A DNA stretch of 64,000 nt from NCBI GenBank assembly GCA_020024285.1, contig JAHHTZ010000002.1, positions 248,001-312,000 on the forward strand, in the 5' to 3' direction. Below, piece by piece: positions 29,375 to 38,500 of this stretch. The position numbers were made by a program, and so were the translations under genes. How positions within the stretch are numbered: the first letter of the stretch is position 1; each line of letters begins with the position of its first letter. The notes under the pieces are model-generated. The model did no database searches and was not told the DNA's origin. It saw only the letters and a list, made by a program, of their open reading frames with translations. The stretch is from Oscillospiraceae bacterium. Its GTDB lineage: Bacteria > Bacillota > Clostridia > Oscillospirales > Ruminococcaceae.

Positions 29375-29899
29375 TTATTCAGCAGCAGCTTCTTCAGCCG
29401 GAGCTTCCTCTTTTTCAGCGATTGCATTAAGAGCAACAGCCAGACCTCTGAGGTTGCCAGTGAGGACGCTGAGCAACATAGATACAAGGCCTTCTTTGTT
29501 TGGCAGTTTGGACAGTTCAGTTACTTCTGCTTCGCTCAGTACTTTACCGTCTACGAAACCAGCTTTTACACTGAATGCGCCTTTGGAATCTTCTGCGTAT
29601 TTGCAGAGGATGCGGGCAGCAGCAACTGGATCGCTCTCAGACAGAGCAAGGGCAGTTGTGTTCTCCAGTACAGAGGATGCTTCCTCGTAAGCGGAGTCTT
29701 TCAGTGCAAGACGGAGCATGGTGTTCTTTACAACATGGTATTCTACGCCAGCTTCACGCATTTCTTTACGCAGCTTGGTATCATCAGCAACGGAGATACC
29801 TTTGTAGTCTACCAGTACGCCGGCTACAGAGTTGTTTACTTTCTCTTTGAGCTCAGCAACATACTGCTGTTTCTGAAGCAAAACTTTTTCGTTTGGCAA
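29375..29899 (-). CDS. rplJ: 50S ribosomal protein L10
   Basis: L10 anchors L7/L12 dimers to the ribosome and represses its own operon by binding the leader RNA. The 174-residue protein has the expected N terminus (LKEKVNNSVAGVLVDYKGIS), the KNTMLRLAL motif and an Ala/Glu-rich tail. Translation probably starts at TTG 29899, downstream of AGGAGGTGA. It heads the rplJ-rplL pair under a consensus promoter and a leader with an attenuator. Confidence 0.97.
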   Translation of the reverse strand: MPNEKVLLQKQQYVAELKEKVNNSVAGVLVDYKGISVADDTKLRKEMREAGVEYHVVKNTMLRLALKDSAYEEASSVLENTTALALSESDPVAAARILCKYAEDSKGAFSVKAGFVDGKVLSEAEVTELSKLPNKEGLVSMLLSVLTGNLRGLAVALNAIAEKEEAPAEEAAAE

Positions 29900-30095
29900 A
29901 TCAGTTCACCTCCTGAATGTTTCTGGTTCAGGTGCAAGGGTAAAAGAAAACGCTCTTTCCAAAAGGAAAGAGCGAATGATTTCATCGTAACAGTCCGAAA
30001 GCGGACGTTCGTCTTCATCACTTTTTCCTCGGCAGGCAGCTTCATACGAAGCCTTTCAGCGAATGCACCTGCTGTCTATGGAAGTATGACAGCTT
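29900..30095 (-). ncRNA. Ribosomal L10 leader RNA
   Basis: The roughly 190-base untranslated leader of rplJ contains GC-containing stems (including GGCTTCGTATGAAGC) expected of the L10 leader, where L10(L7/L12) binds. It ends in a terminator-like hairpin. The exact fold was not computed. Confidence 0.65.
29942..29974 (-). terminator. Attenuator in the L10 leader
   Basis: A perfect 10-bp stem CGCTCTTTCC/GGAAAGAGCG with a 4-base loop is followed on the minus strand by TTTTCTTTT. Its place between promoter and rplJ suggests transcription attenuation. Confidence 0.75.
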
Positions 30096-30099
30096 TTAC

Positions 30100-30128
30100 A
30101 TTATAGAGGATAAACCATGGTTTGTCAA
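30100..30128 (-). promoter_or_regulatory. Consensus promoter of rplJ-rplL
   Basis: TTGACA (30128-30123) and TATAAT (30105-30100) both match the sigma-A consensus perfectly with 17 bases between, fitting a highly expressed ribosomal operon. Confidence 0.9.
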
Positions 30129-30239
30129 GATAAATTTTATCTTTTTGACGCATTTTCTGGTGTTTTTTTGATTTTATGGTAAAGTGAAGACAAGGCACAA
30201 TGCGATTTTTCGCAATCGATCTTCGAAGGGAGAAAAAGC

Positions 30240-30785
30240 ATGAAGCGAAAAGAACTCGGACGTTTTCAATGGAGAAGAGCAATCGACCGAAGAGATGCCC
30301 ATAAAGTGTGGGAATCCAAGGCATTTACCGGAGAAACATCCCTCATCCACGTCCTCAAGGCAGAAAAACCAAACATCAAGAAGTTTTTGGGCAAGGAGCC
30401 GGTGACCATCCTGGACGATGGCTTTTTCTGGATGCAGGTGGCGGTGCAGGGACAGCACTGGTGGCTCACCGCGATGTTTGACCCGCAGCTTCGCCCAACG
30501 CAATACTATTTCGACATAACCCTCGAAAACCATCTTCTCGGCAGCGAGAAAAGCTGGTTCTGGGATATTTATTTGGACGTTGTTCTGATGCCGGACGGCC
30601 GCATGGAGCTTTTGGATGCAGACGAGCTTGAGGAAGCGCTGTGCAGCGGCGATATCACGAAGGAGCAGTACGAAAATGCATGGATCTGGGCGAAAAAGCT
30701 GATGGAGGAACTACAGGGAAAGCAGGAGCTCATCCAAAACTTCTGTCAGGAAAAATTAAACGAGATGCTCCCGCTGCTCAAATAA
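30240..30785 (+). CDS. DUF402 protein, possible nucleoside phosphatase
   Basis: The 181-residue protein resembles the DUF402/YgaC-Ntdp family: KFLGKEPVTILDDGFFWMQ, then QYYFDITLENHL and IYLDVVLMPDGRMELLDADEL, with acidic residues that bind metal in this fold. Some members hydrolyse nucleoside tri- and diphosphates; others are only linked to RNA metabolism. The in vivo substrate cannot be told here. GAAGGGAG lies before the ATG. It stands alone, divergent from rplJ. Confidence 0.75.
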   Translation: MKRKELGRFQWRRAIDRRDAHKVWESKAFTGETSLIHVLKAEKPNIKKFLGKEPVTILDDGFFWMQVAVQGQHWWLTAMFDPQLRPTQYYFDITLENHLLGSEKSWFWDIYLDVVLMPDGRMELLDADELEEALCSGDITKEQYENAWIWAKKLMEELQGKQELIQNFCQEKLNEMLPLLK

Positions 30786-30870
30786 ACGGGGGCAGGCGCT
30801 GTTCCTTACTCTAAAATACCGAAAATATAAACGTCGGATGATCGATCGCGAATATTTTTCAGATCCTTTC

Positions 30871-30899
30871 TTCATTCGATGGATTTTCTGTGCTATAAT
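30871..30899 (+). promoter_or_regulatory. Promoter of the YgiQ-like gene
   Basis: TGCTATAAT gives an extended perfect -10 (30894-30899). TTCATT at 17 bases spacing is a weak -35. Confidence 0.55.
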
Positions 30900-30960
30900 A
30901 AAAATATACAAATCATTCTGTGAAAAAGATAAATATAATACAAAAGAAAGGTGGACATCT

Positions 30961-32898
30961 ATGGCAGACCGTTCCAAATTCCTGCCGGTGTGCATGGCGG
31001 ATGCAAAGGCACGCGGATGGGATCAGTTGGATTTTATTTATGTGATCGGGGACGCATACGTTGATCATCCCAGCTTTGGGGCAGCGATCATTTCCCGCAT
31101 CATCGAAGCACTGGGCTTTTCAATCGGAATTATTTCCCAGCCAATCAAACCGGAGGACTATCGTATCTTCGGAAAACCAAACTACGCATTTCTTGTAACA
31201 GGCGGAAATATCGACTCGATGGTGGCGCATTATACAGCAGCGAAGAAAAAGCGCAGCGACGATGCCTATACACCGGGCGGGCGGGCGGTACGCCGCCCCG
31301 ACCGTGCGACGATCGTATACAGCAATATGCTTCGTGAGCTCTATCCTGACAGCACCATCCTGATCGGCGGGCTGGAGGCATCTCTGCGCCGCTTTGCCCA
31401 CTATGACTATTGGGATGATAAGGTTCGCCCATCCATCTTGCTCGATTCCAAAGCGGATCTGCTGATGTACGGTATGGGGGAACGCACGATCTACGAGATC
31501 CTTCAGTGCTTTAAGGAAGGAAAAACGCTGGAAGAAATGCGTTATATCCGCAATCTCTGCTATCTTGCACCGCAGCAGGAGCTTCCTTCTGATTATATCA
31601 CCTGCGCTTCGTGGCAGAAGGTATCGGAAAATAAAACCTCGTATGCAAAGGCACACCAGATTCAGACGATCTGGCAGGACAGCGTTTTGGGCAAGCATAT
31701 CGTCCAAAAGCATGGGGAAGACCTGTATCTGGTACAAAATCCGCCGCAGCCGTCCCTGACCCGTGAAGAACTGGACCGCATCTTTGAATTGCCGTTCCAG
31801 CGGACCTACCACCCCGATTATGAGGCGGTCGGCGGTGTTGACGCCATCAAAGAGGTGGAATTTTCCATCATGCAAAACCGCGGATGCTTTGGAAACTGCA
31901 ATTTTTGTGCAATCACATTTCATCAGGGCAGACAGGTCGTATCCCGAAGCGAGGAGTCCATCCTGAAGGAAGCAGAGGAAATGACCCATAATCCAAACTT
32001 CAAGGGCTATATCCATGATGTGGGCGGACCGACTGCAAACTTCCGCTATGCATCCTGCAAAAAGCAGCTTGAGCACGGACTGTGCCAGCACAGAAAATGC
32101 CTGGCACCAAAGCCGTGCCCCAATCTGGAAGTGGACCATATGGAATATGTGGAGCTTCTGCGAAAACTGCGCAAGATCAAAGGGGTCAAGAAGGTGTTTG
32201 TGCGCTCCGGGATTCGCTATGATTATTTGATGGCTGACAAAAACCCCACATTTATGCAGGAGCTTGTGCGCTATCATATCAGTGGTCAGTTAAAGGTTGC
32301 ACCGGAGCACTGCGTCAACCACGTCCTCGATAAAATGGGAAAACCGCATATTCAGGATTTCAATAAATTCTGCAAGGCGTTCTATGATGAAACAAAAAAG
32401 GCGGGCAAGGAGCAGTATCTGGTTCCTTATCTGATGTCCTCCCATCCCGGCTGCACTTTGGCAGACGCGGTAGAGCTGGCAGTTTATCTCAAACGCCGCA
32501 ATATGCGACCGGAGCAGGTTCAGGATTTCTACCCAACACCGGGGACCTCTTCGACCTGTATGTTTTATACGGGGCTTGATCCGGAAACGCTGGAGGAGGT
32601 CTATGTCCCCAAAACACCGCAGGAAAAATACATGCAGCGCACCCTGCTTCAGTATTATAAGAAGGAAAATCAACACGAAGTAATCGAAGCACTGATCAAG
32701 GCACACCGAGAAGACCTGATCGGAAATTCCCCAAACTGCCTTGTGCAGCCTGATGCACAGTACCTCAAAAAACAGCGTCAGAAAAAGGAGCAGGAAAAAC
32801 CGCAGGTGCGTGGAAAAAATCACCGGGAGATATCTCGCAATACAAATTCCCGACGCAGAACGGCACATACGGGAAAAGGAAAGCGATCGCATTTTTAG
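30961..32898 (+). CDS. YgiQ family radical SAM protein
   Basis: This 645-residue radical SAM protein of the UPF0313/YgiQ family has the 4Fe-4S motif CFGNCNFC (Cys 309, 313, 316) after a long N-terminal domain with conserved GGLEASLRRFAHYDYW. The C-terminal part includes YPTPGTSSTCMFYTG and ends in a strongly basic tail. The reaction is unknown for the family. ATG 30961 follows AAAGGTGG; an in-frame extension to 30838 would cover the promoter and is unlikely. It is followed after 39 bases by an MBL-fold gene that may be co-transcribed. Confidence 0.9.
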   Translation: MADRSKFLPVCMADAKARGWDQLDFIYVIGDAYVDHPSFGAAIISRIIEALGFSIGIISQPIKPEDYRIFGKPNYAFLVTGGNIDSMVAHYTAAKKKRSDDAYTPGGRAVRRPDRATIVYSNMLRELYPDSTILIGGLEASLRRFAHYDYWDDKVRPSILLDSKADLLMYGMGERTIYEILQCFKEGKTLEEMRYIRNLCYLAPQQELPSDYITCASWQKVSENKTSYAKAHQIQTIWQDSVLGKHIVQKHGEDLYLVQNPPQPSLTREELDRIFELPFQRTYHPDYEAVGGVDAIKEVEFSIMQNRGCFGNCNFCAITFHQGRQVVSRSEESILKEAEEMTHNPNFKGYIHDVGGPTANFRYASCKKQLEHGLCQHRKCLAPKPCPNLEVDHMEYVELLRKLRKIKGVKKVFVRSGIRYDYLMADKNPTFMQELVRYHISGQLKVAPEHCVNHVLDKMGKPHIQDFNKFCKAFYDETKKAGKEQYLVPYLMSSHPGCTLADAVELAVYLKRRNMRPEQVQDFYPTPGTSSTCMFYTGLDPETLEEVYVPKTPQEKYMQRTLLQYYKKENQHEVIEALIKAHREDLIGNSPNCLVQPDAQYLKKQRQKKEQEKPQVRGKNHREISRNTNSRRRTAHTGKGKRSHF

Positions 32899-32937
32899 AC
32901 TGATTCGGATTCGATTCGGAAAGAGAGGAAGAACATT

Positions 32938-33939
32938 TTGGCAAAGAGGCGAAGAAAAAAACAAACCTGGAGCTTGGAAAAATTCATGAAAAAGATGCCG
33001 AAGACGCCGATGGCGTTTGCCACGGGCGTATTTGTGACGGTACTTTTGTTTTTGTCCACCACCCTTTTGGGGGATTCCGGCGATTCCTTATCACAAAAAT
33101 TAGAAGATGTCCTCAGTGATCTGGACCATTTTCTGTATGGGGAAACTTCCGTTGCTGCCGGTCCGGCAGAAGGGACCATGACCGTCGATATCATTGATGT
33201 GGGACAGGGAGAAAGCATCCTGATTACAACGGCGGAAAAGGTGGTCCTCATCGATGCAGGAGAAAACAATAAGGGCAAGATCGTCATCGATCATCTCAAA
33301 AAGCGCGGGGTGGAGCGCATCGACCTTGCGATAGGAACACACGCCCATTCCGACCACATCGGCGGAATGGACACTGTAATGTCGCAGATCCCTGTGGGCG
33401 AATTCTGGATGGGAGCAATGCCGGATTCTCTGGTGCCGTCTACAAAAACCTATCTGGACGTTTTGGAGATGCTTGATGTAAACCGTATCCCGTTAAAAGA
33501 GCCGGACCTCGGAACACAATTTGATTTAGGAAGCGGCGGGGTCCTGACCGTGCTGGGACCGGCAGGAGAATCCTCCAATCTAAACAACTGCTCCCTTGTG
33601 TGCAGGGTGGACTTCGGAGAAACCTCATTCCTGTTCAGTGGAGATGCGGAAAAGGAGGAGGAACAAGCGATTTTAGAAACAAAAGCAAATCTTGATGTGG
33701 ATGTGATGACAATGGGGCATCATGGCAGCAGCACCTCCTCTTCGAAGGCATATTTTCAAGCTGCATCGCCGGACTATGCCGCCATTTCCTGCGGAGCAGA
33801 CAACAAATACGGACATCCGCACAAAGAAACGATCCAAAAACTCAAAAACAGCGATACGTTATACCGCAGGACCGACATCAACGGAACCATAACCTTTACA
33901 ACAGATGGGAAAAAGATTGATCTTTCCACAGAACGATAG
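32938..33939 (+). CDS. Membrane-anchored ComEC-type metallo-beta-lactamase-fold protein
   Basis: This 333-residue protein has one N-terminal membrane segment (about 27-45, MAFATGVFVTVLLFLSTTLL) and an outside MBL domain that starts VDIIDVGQGESILI. The metal-binding motif THAHSDHIGG is complete, with MGHHGSSTSSS later. This resembles the C-terminal domain of ComEC and free-standing homologues, which may act as extracellular nucleases or phosphodiesterases. The start is probably TTG, after AGAGAGGAAGAAC. A DUF3006 gene follows after 12 bases, a usual pairing. Confidence 0.85.
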   Translation: MAKRRRKKQTWSLEKFMKKMPKTPMAFATGVFVTVLLFLSTTLLGDSGDSLSQKLEDVLSDLDHFLYGETSVAAGPAEGTMTVDIIDVGQGESILITTAEKVVLIDAGENNKGKIVIDHLKKRGVERIDLAIGTHAHSDHIGGMDTVMSQIPVGEFWMGAMPDSLVPSTKTYLDVLEMLDVNRIPLKEPDLGTQFDLGSGGVLTVLGPAGESSNLNNCSLVCRVDFGETSFLFSGDAEKEEEQAILETKANLDVDVMTMGHHGSSTSSSKAYFQAASPDYAAISCGADNKYGHPHKETIQKLKNSDTLYRRTDINGTITFTTDGKKIDLSTER

Positions 33940-33951
33940 GGGGGATTGCGG

Positions 33952-34173
33952 ATGGAATACTGGGTCATTGACCGCATTGAGGAAGGCTGGGCAGTTTGTC
34001 AAAATGAGAGGGGAGATCATCGTGATCTTCCTGTTTCCTCTTTCACTGAACCAATCAAAGAAGGGATGTGGTTCACGTTTTCGACAGAAGGGACCCCGAT
34101 CATTTCAGCAGAAGAAACAAAGCATCGACAAACTATGGCAGCAAACCTTAGAAAACGGCTTTTATCCAAATAA
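33952..34173 (+). CDS. DUF3006 domain protein
   Basis: The 73-residue protein begins MEYWVIDRIEEGWAVCQNE and has RDLPVSSFTEPIKEGMWF, the DUF3006 pattern (a small beta-barrel-like domain). Such genes often follow secreted MBL-fold proteins, as here, with only 12 bases between. The function is unknown. The ATG at 33952 has AGGGGGG 8 bases upstream. Confidence 0.75.
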   Translation: MEYWVIDRIEEGWAVCQNERGDHRDLPVSSFTEPIKEGMWFTFSTEGTPIISAEETKHRQTMAANLRKRLLSK

Positions 34174-34467
34174 AAATTCATTATTTGTAGTTGAATTTTT
34201 AAAATTACAATGATATCCTTTAAGTAGTCGATTGGTTTTTTATAGCGTTTTTACCATTTATGATCAAATCATTTTAGTGATGTTATCCAGCAAATAATCC
34301 AAAACAGACGATTTATTTTATGCGAACTTTGTGAGAACGATGAAAAATAGTTGAGCTTTGAGCAAGGAAACTTCTGGAATATTTCATAAAAACGCTGCGG
34401 TAAACTGACACGAAAAGAAGAATAGTGTTTGTAAAATAGTATGGGGCATGGAAAAGGAGAGATGGTA

Positions 34468-34707
34468 ATGAAGTCTACCGGTATTGTTCGTAAGGTCGAT
34501 GAATTGGGACGTATTGTTCTGCCAATCGAATTGCGAAGAGTTCTGAACATCAACGACAAGGATTCTTTGGAGATTTTTGTGGACGACGATAAGATCTTGC
34601 TGCAAAAATATGAACCAGCCTGCATTTTCTGCGGAAGTGCAGATGATGTCAGCAATTTCAAAGGCAGAAACATCTGCGGAAAATGCAGAGAAGAGCTGTC
34701 AAAATAA
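34468..34707 (+). CDS. AbrB/SpoVT-type transcriptional regulator with zinc ribbon
   Basis: The 79-residue protein has an N-terminal swapped-hairpin AbrB DNA-binding domain (MKSTGIVRKVDELGRIVLPI, residues 1-45) and a C-terminal Cys4 motif (CIFCG...CGKC) likely to bind zinc. This resembles AbrB-like regulators common in Clostridia, some controlling the shift to stationary phase. AAGGAGAG lies before the ATG. It stands alone in an A/T-rich stretch of about 900 bases, which may hold its own control sites. Confidence 0.9.
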   Translation: MKSTGIVRKVDELGRIVLPIELRRVLNINDKDSLEIFVDDDKILLQKYEPACIFCGSADDVSNFKGRNICGKCREELSK

Positions 34708-34890
34708 TACAAAATTAAAAGCGAATAAGAGCAAATCAGGGCACCATATTGGACAAGATGAGTAAAGCGCTTCGAAAATAAAGGATTGATTTTTCCTACA
34801 AAGCATGTTAAACTGCGCAATCGTGGCTCGCGTATCTCAAACCCGATTTAGGGGTTTTTGATAAATAACTTGTAGGTAAAAAGAGAAGAA

Positions 34891-35085
34891 ATGGAATCTT
34901 TAGCTCTCATCACTCGTCCAGACGGCTTAATGTTTATCATTTTGCTGATGGCAGCCCTCTCTTTATAGCTTCAGCGTTACAGGGTGTTCAAATCCTTGGG
35001 GTCGGTATTGACCGTTGTTGTTTTTGGTATCATCCTGTCTAACATAGGGGTTGTACCAAATAAAAACAGAGTGATGCAGCTTTGA
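34891..35085 (+). pseudogene. N-terminal remnant of a DUF819-like membrane protein
   Basis: An ATG with AAGAGAAGAA upstream opens MESLALITRPDGLMFIILL, then meets TAG at 34966-34968. The same frame continues LQRYRVFKSLGSVLTVVV and GIILSNIGVVPNKN before a TGA at 35083. Read through the TAG, this matches the start of DUF819/YjcL-type transporters as I recall them, where Trp usually occupies the stop position. The rest of the gene (about 330 residues) is missing and a terminator follows. So it is a decayed fragment, probably a TGG to TAG change plus deletion. Confidence 0.65.
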
Positions 35086-35103
35086 GCTGTGTCACTCTGT
35101 TTT
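35063..35103 (+). terminator. Terminator after the DUF819 remnant
   Basis: An interrupted stem (AAACAGAGTGA, then CAGCT, with complements) is followed by TTTT. It was probably the terminator of the original gene. Confidence 0.75.
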
Positions 35104-35333
35104 GCGTTCTCCGTTTATTTCATCGAATCCGAGTTTTGAAATAGAAAGGGTTTATCGTTTTTCTGAGGATGCAGTATCATTGCATTGAAAAAGATCTTAT
35201 GAAGATTCGGGCAAAACTTCGAAGAGCTGCACGATAGTGTGAATATTTTTTCTCAGAACGTTGAATACTAAAAGCGGGTCACAGGATCAACAAGCATCAT
35301 TACAATGGATATCACGAAAGGAGTGATGAAGAA

Positions 35334-35540
35334 ATGCTTGATAAGATTGCATTGGCGCTGGTGATTGTAGGCGCGCTGAACTGGGGCGGCATTGGTATTT
35401 TTCAATATGATCTTGTTGCAGCTTTGTTTGGCGGGGCTTCTGCAATCGGAAGCCGAATCATCTATACACTTGTAGCACTTGCCGGGATCTGGGCGATCTC
35501 CTTTTTCTTCCGCGATTCTTCGATCAATATGGGAAAATAG
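35334..35540 (+). CDS. DUF378 membrane protein (YuzA-like)
   Basis: The 68-residue protein has two membrane segments (about 5-30 and 41-60) with the DUF378 motif ALVIVGALNWGGIGIF and a conserved Asp/Leu stretch. The family is small, common in Firmicutes and without known function. AAGGAGTGATGAAGAA precedes the ATG. It stands alone, ended by a bidirectional terminator. Confidence 0.85.
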   Translation: MLDKIALALVIVGALNWGGIGIFQYDLVAALFGGASAIGSRIIYTLVALAGIWAISFFFRDSSINMGK

Positions 35541-35549
35541 CATGAGAAC

Positions 35550-35585
35550 AAAAAAGCCATCCGGCTCTTGCCGGATGGCTTTTTA
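35550..35585. terminator. Bidirectional terminator between DUF378 gene and nifJ
   Basis: A perfect 15-bp stem AAAAAGCCATCCGGC with its complement has a 4-base loop and T-tracts on both strands. Confidence 0.9.
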
Positions 35586-35593
35586 TCGATATA

Positions 35594-38500
35594 TTATTCT
35601 ACATCGTACAGTTTAGACAGTTTCTGGAGGTAAGCATAACGATCCAAAGCGGTCTTTTCAGCTTTATCGAAGAGTTCGTTTGCTCTCTCTGGGAAGGAAC
35701 GTGTAAGAGAAGAGTAACGAGCTTCGTTAAGGATGAACTCTTTGTAGTCAGCAGTTGGAGCTTTGCAATCCAGGCTGAATGGATTTTTGCCCTGAGCTTT
35801 GAGAGCTGGGTTGAAGCGGAACATATTCCAGTAGCCGCAGTCAACAGCTTTCTTCATCTCGTTCTGGCAGTTCACCATACCACCTTTGATGGAGTGCATC
35901 TCACATGGAGCATAGCCGATTACCAGAGATGGACCTGGGTAAGCCTCTGCTTCAGTCAGAGCTTTGATGGTCTGGTTCATGTCAGCACCCATAGCGATCT
36001 GTGCTACGTAGATGTAGCCGTAGGACATTGCGATCTCAGCAAGAGATTTTTTCGCAATTGCTTTACCAGCTGCAGCAAACTGTGCAACCTGACCGATCTG
36101 AGATGCTTTGGAAGCCTGACCACCGGTGTTGGAGTAAACCTCGGTATCGAATACCATGATGTTGATGTCTTCACCAGAAGCAAGAACATGGTCTACACCG
36201 CCGAAGCCGATGTCGTAAGCCCAGCCGTCACCACCGAATACCCAGATGGATTTCTTGCAGAGGAATTCTTTATCTTTGAGGATCTCTTTGCAAGCCGGGC
36301 AGTCATGTTTTTCGAGTTCTGCAACGAGAGCGGTAGTAGCAGTTTTGTTCTCTTTGCCGTTGTCAAGGGTATCGAGGTAGCCTTTGATTGCAGCTTTCAT
36401 AGCTTCGTCAGTTGCTTTTTCATCCAGCTCTTTTACTTTTGCAATCAGGTTGTTGCGCAGAGCTTTCTGACCAAGGTACATACCCATACCGTGTTCAGCG
36501 TTATCTTCAAACAGGGAGTTAGCCCATGCAGGACCGTGACCCTCTTTGTTAACGGTGTATGGAGAGGTAGCAGCAGGACCGCCCCAGATAGAGGAGCATC
36601 CGGTTGCGTTGGAGATGTACATTCTGTCACCGAAGAGCTGAGTGATCAGACGAGCGTAAGAGGTTTCAGCACAACCTGCGCAGGAACCGGAGAATTCGAG
36701 CAGCGGCTGTTTGAACTGGCTGCCTTTTACGGTTTCAACAGCTGGCATGTTTTCTTTCTCGGAAACGTGAGCAACAGCGTAATCAAATACGTTCTGCTGG
36801 TCATCCTGGCTTTCACGAGGAACCATAACAAGAGCTTTTTCTTTTGCAGGGCAAACGCCTACGCAGACGCCGCAGCCCATGCAGTCGAGAGGAGAAACAG
36901 CCATCGTGAACTGGTAGTCCTCGCAGCCCTTACCGGTCATTTTGATTGCTTTGAGACCTTCCGGAGCATTTGCAGCTTCATCAGCAGAAAGAGCAAATGG
37001 ACGGATGGTAGCATGTGGGCAGACATATGCACAACGGTTACACTGGATACAGTTGGAGGAGATCCACTCCGGAACCATAACAGCTACGCCGCGTTTTTCG
37101 TAAGCGGAAGCACCCTGTTCAAAGGTACCGTCAGCATGGTCAACGAAAGCAGATACAGGCAGGCTGTCACCGTCCATTTTGGAAACTGGTTCCATGATGT
37201 TTTCTACCATGGTTACAAGTTTCTTGCTGCCTTCGAGGGAAACGGAGGAAGCTTCGTCTTTTGCATCAGCCCAGTCAGCAGGAACGTCAACTTTTACATA
37301 GTAGTCAAAGCCGGCATCGATTGCATCGTGGTTCATCTTAACGATTGCTTCACCCTTCTTAGAGAAGCTGCGGGTAGCTGCATCTTTCATGTAGCCGATT
37401 GCATCTTCTTTTGGAAGTACACCGGCAAGAGCAAAGAATGCAGACTGCAAAATGGTGTTGGTACGTTTGCCAAGACCGATTTCGATTGCTTTATCGATTG
37501 CGTTGATGGTGTACAGCTGGATGTTGTTTTTCGCAATGTAGCGTTTTGCCTCTGCTGGCATGTGGTGATTGAGTTCTTCAAAATCCCACTGGCAGTTGAT
37601 GAGGAATACACCGCCTGGTTTTACGTCACGAACCATTTTGTAGCCTTTGGTTACATAAGATGGGTTGTGGCAAGCTACAAAGTCAGCTTTATTGATGTAG
37701 TATGGGCTCTTGATTGGCTGATCGCCGAAACGCAGGTGGGAAATTGTAATACCACCGGTTTTCTTGGAGTCATACTGGAAGTATGCCTGTACATATTTGT
37801 TGGTGTGGTCACCGATGATTTTGATGGAGTTTTTGTTAGCGCCAACTGTACCATCGCCGCCCAGACCCCAGAATTTGCACTCGATGGTACCTTCTGCTGC
37901 GGTGTTAGGAGCATCATGCTCTGGCAGGGACAGGTAGGTAACGTCATCGTTGATGCCGAGGGTGAAGCGTTTTTTAGGAGCATCTTTTGCCAGTTCTTCA
38001 TAAACTGCAAATACGCTTGCAGGGGTGGTGTCTTTGGAGCCCAAGCCGTAGCGGCCGCCGATCACGGTTGCATCGTTTCCAGCTTCAGACAGAGCAGACA
38101 TAACGTCGAGGCAAAGAGGTTCTGCATAAGCACCTGGCTCTTTTGTACGGTCAAGAACTGCAATTTTCTTAGCGGTTGCAGGGATTGCAGCCAGGAGATG
38201 TTTTGCAGAGAATGGACGGTACAGACGAACTTTAACAAGACCAACCTTCTCGCCTTTTGCGGTGAGGTAGTCGATTACTTCTTCTGCAACGTCGCAGATG
38301 GAGCCCATAGCGATGATCACGCGGTCAGCATCCGGTGCGCCGTAGTAGTTGAAGAGCTGGTAGTTGGTACCGAGTTTTTCGTTTACTTTGCCCATGTATT
38401 CTTCTACGATACCTGGGATTGCATCATAGTAAGCATTGCAAGCCTCACGGTGCTGGAAGAAGATATCGCCGTTCTCGTGAGAACCGCGCATTACTGGGTG

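Larger units (their letters stand above)
34708..35333. other. Intergenic region with a gene remnant
   Basis: These 626 bases hold no intact gene. They contain a weak hairpin (AAACCC-6-GGGTTT with a short T-run near 34840-34858) that may end the AbrB-type gene, the DUF819 remnant at 34891-35085, a strong terminator at 35063-35103, and about 230 bases up to the next gene in which I see no feature beyond an AAGGAG ribosome binding site. Confidence 0.6.

Noticed and set aside
34966..34968. TAG in the DUF819 remnant as a recoded codon (pyrrolysine)
   Set aside because: The rest of the gene is missing and no pyl genes are visible, so decay explains it better.
35167..35235. A 22-codon open frame before the DUF378 gene
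   Set aside because: It is short, has no similarity I know and no clear ribosome binding site apart from chance AGG.
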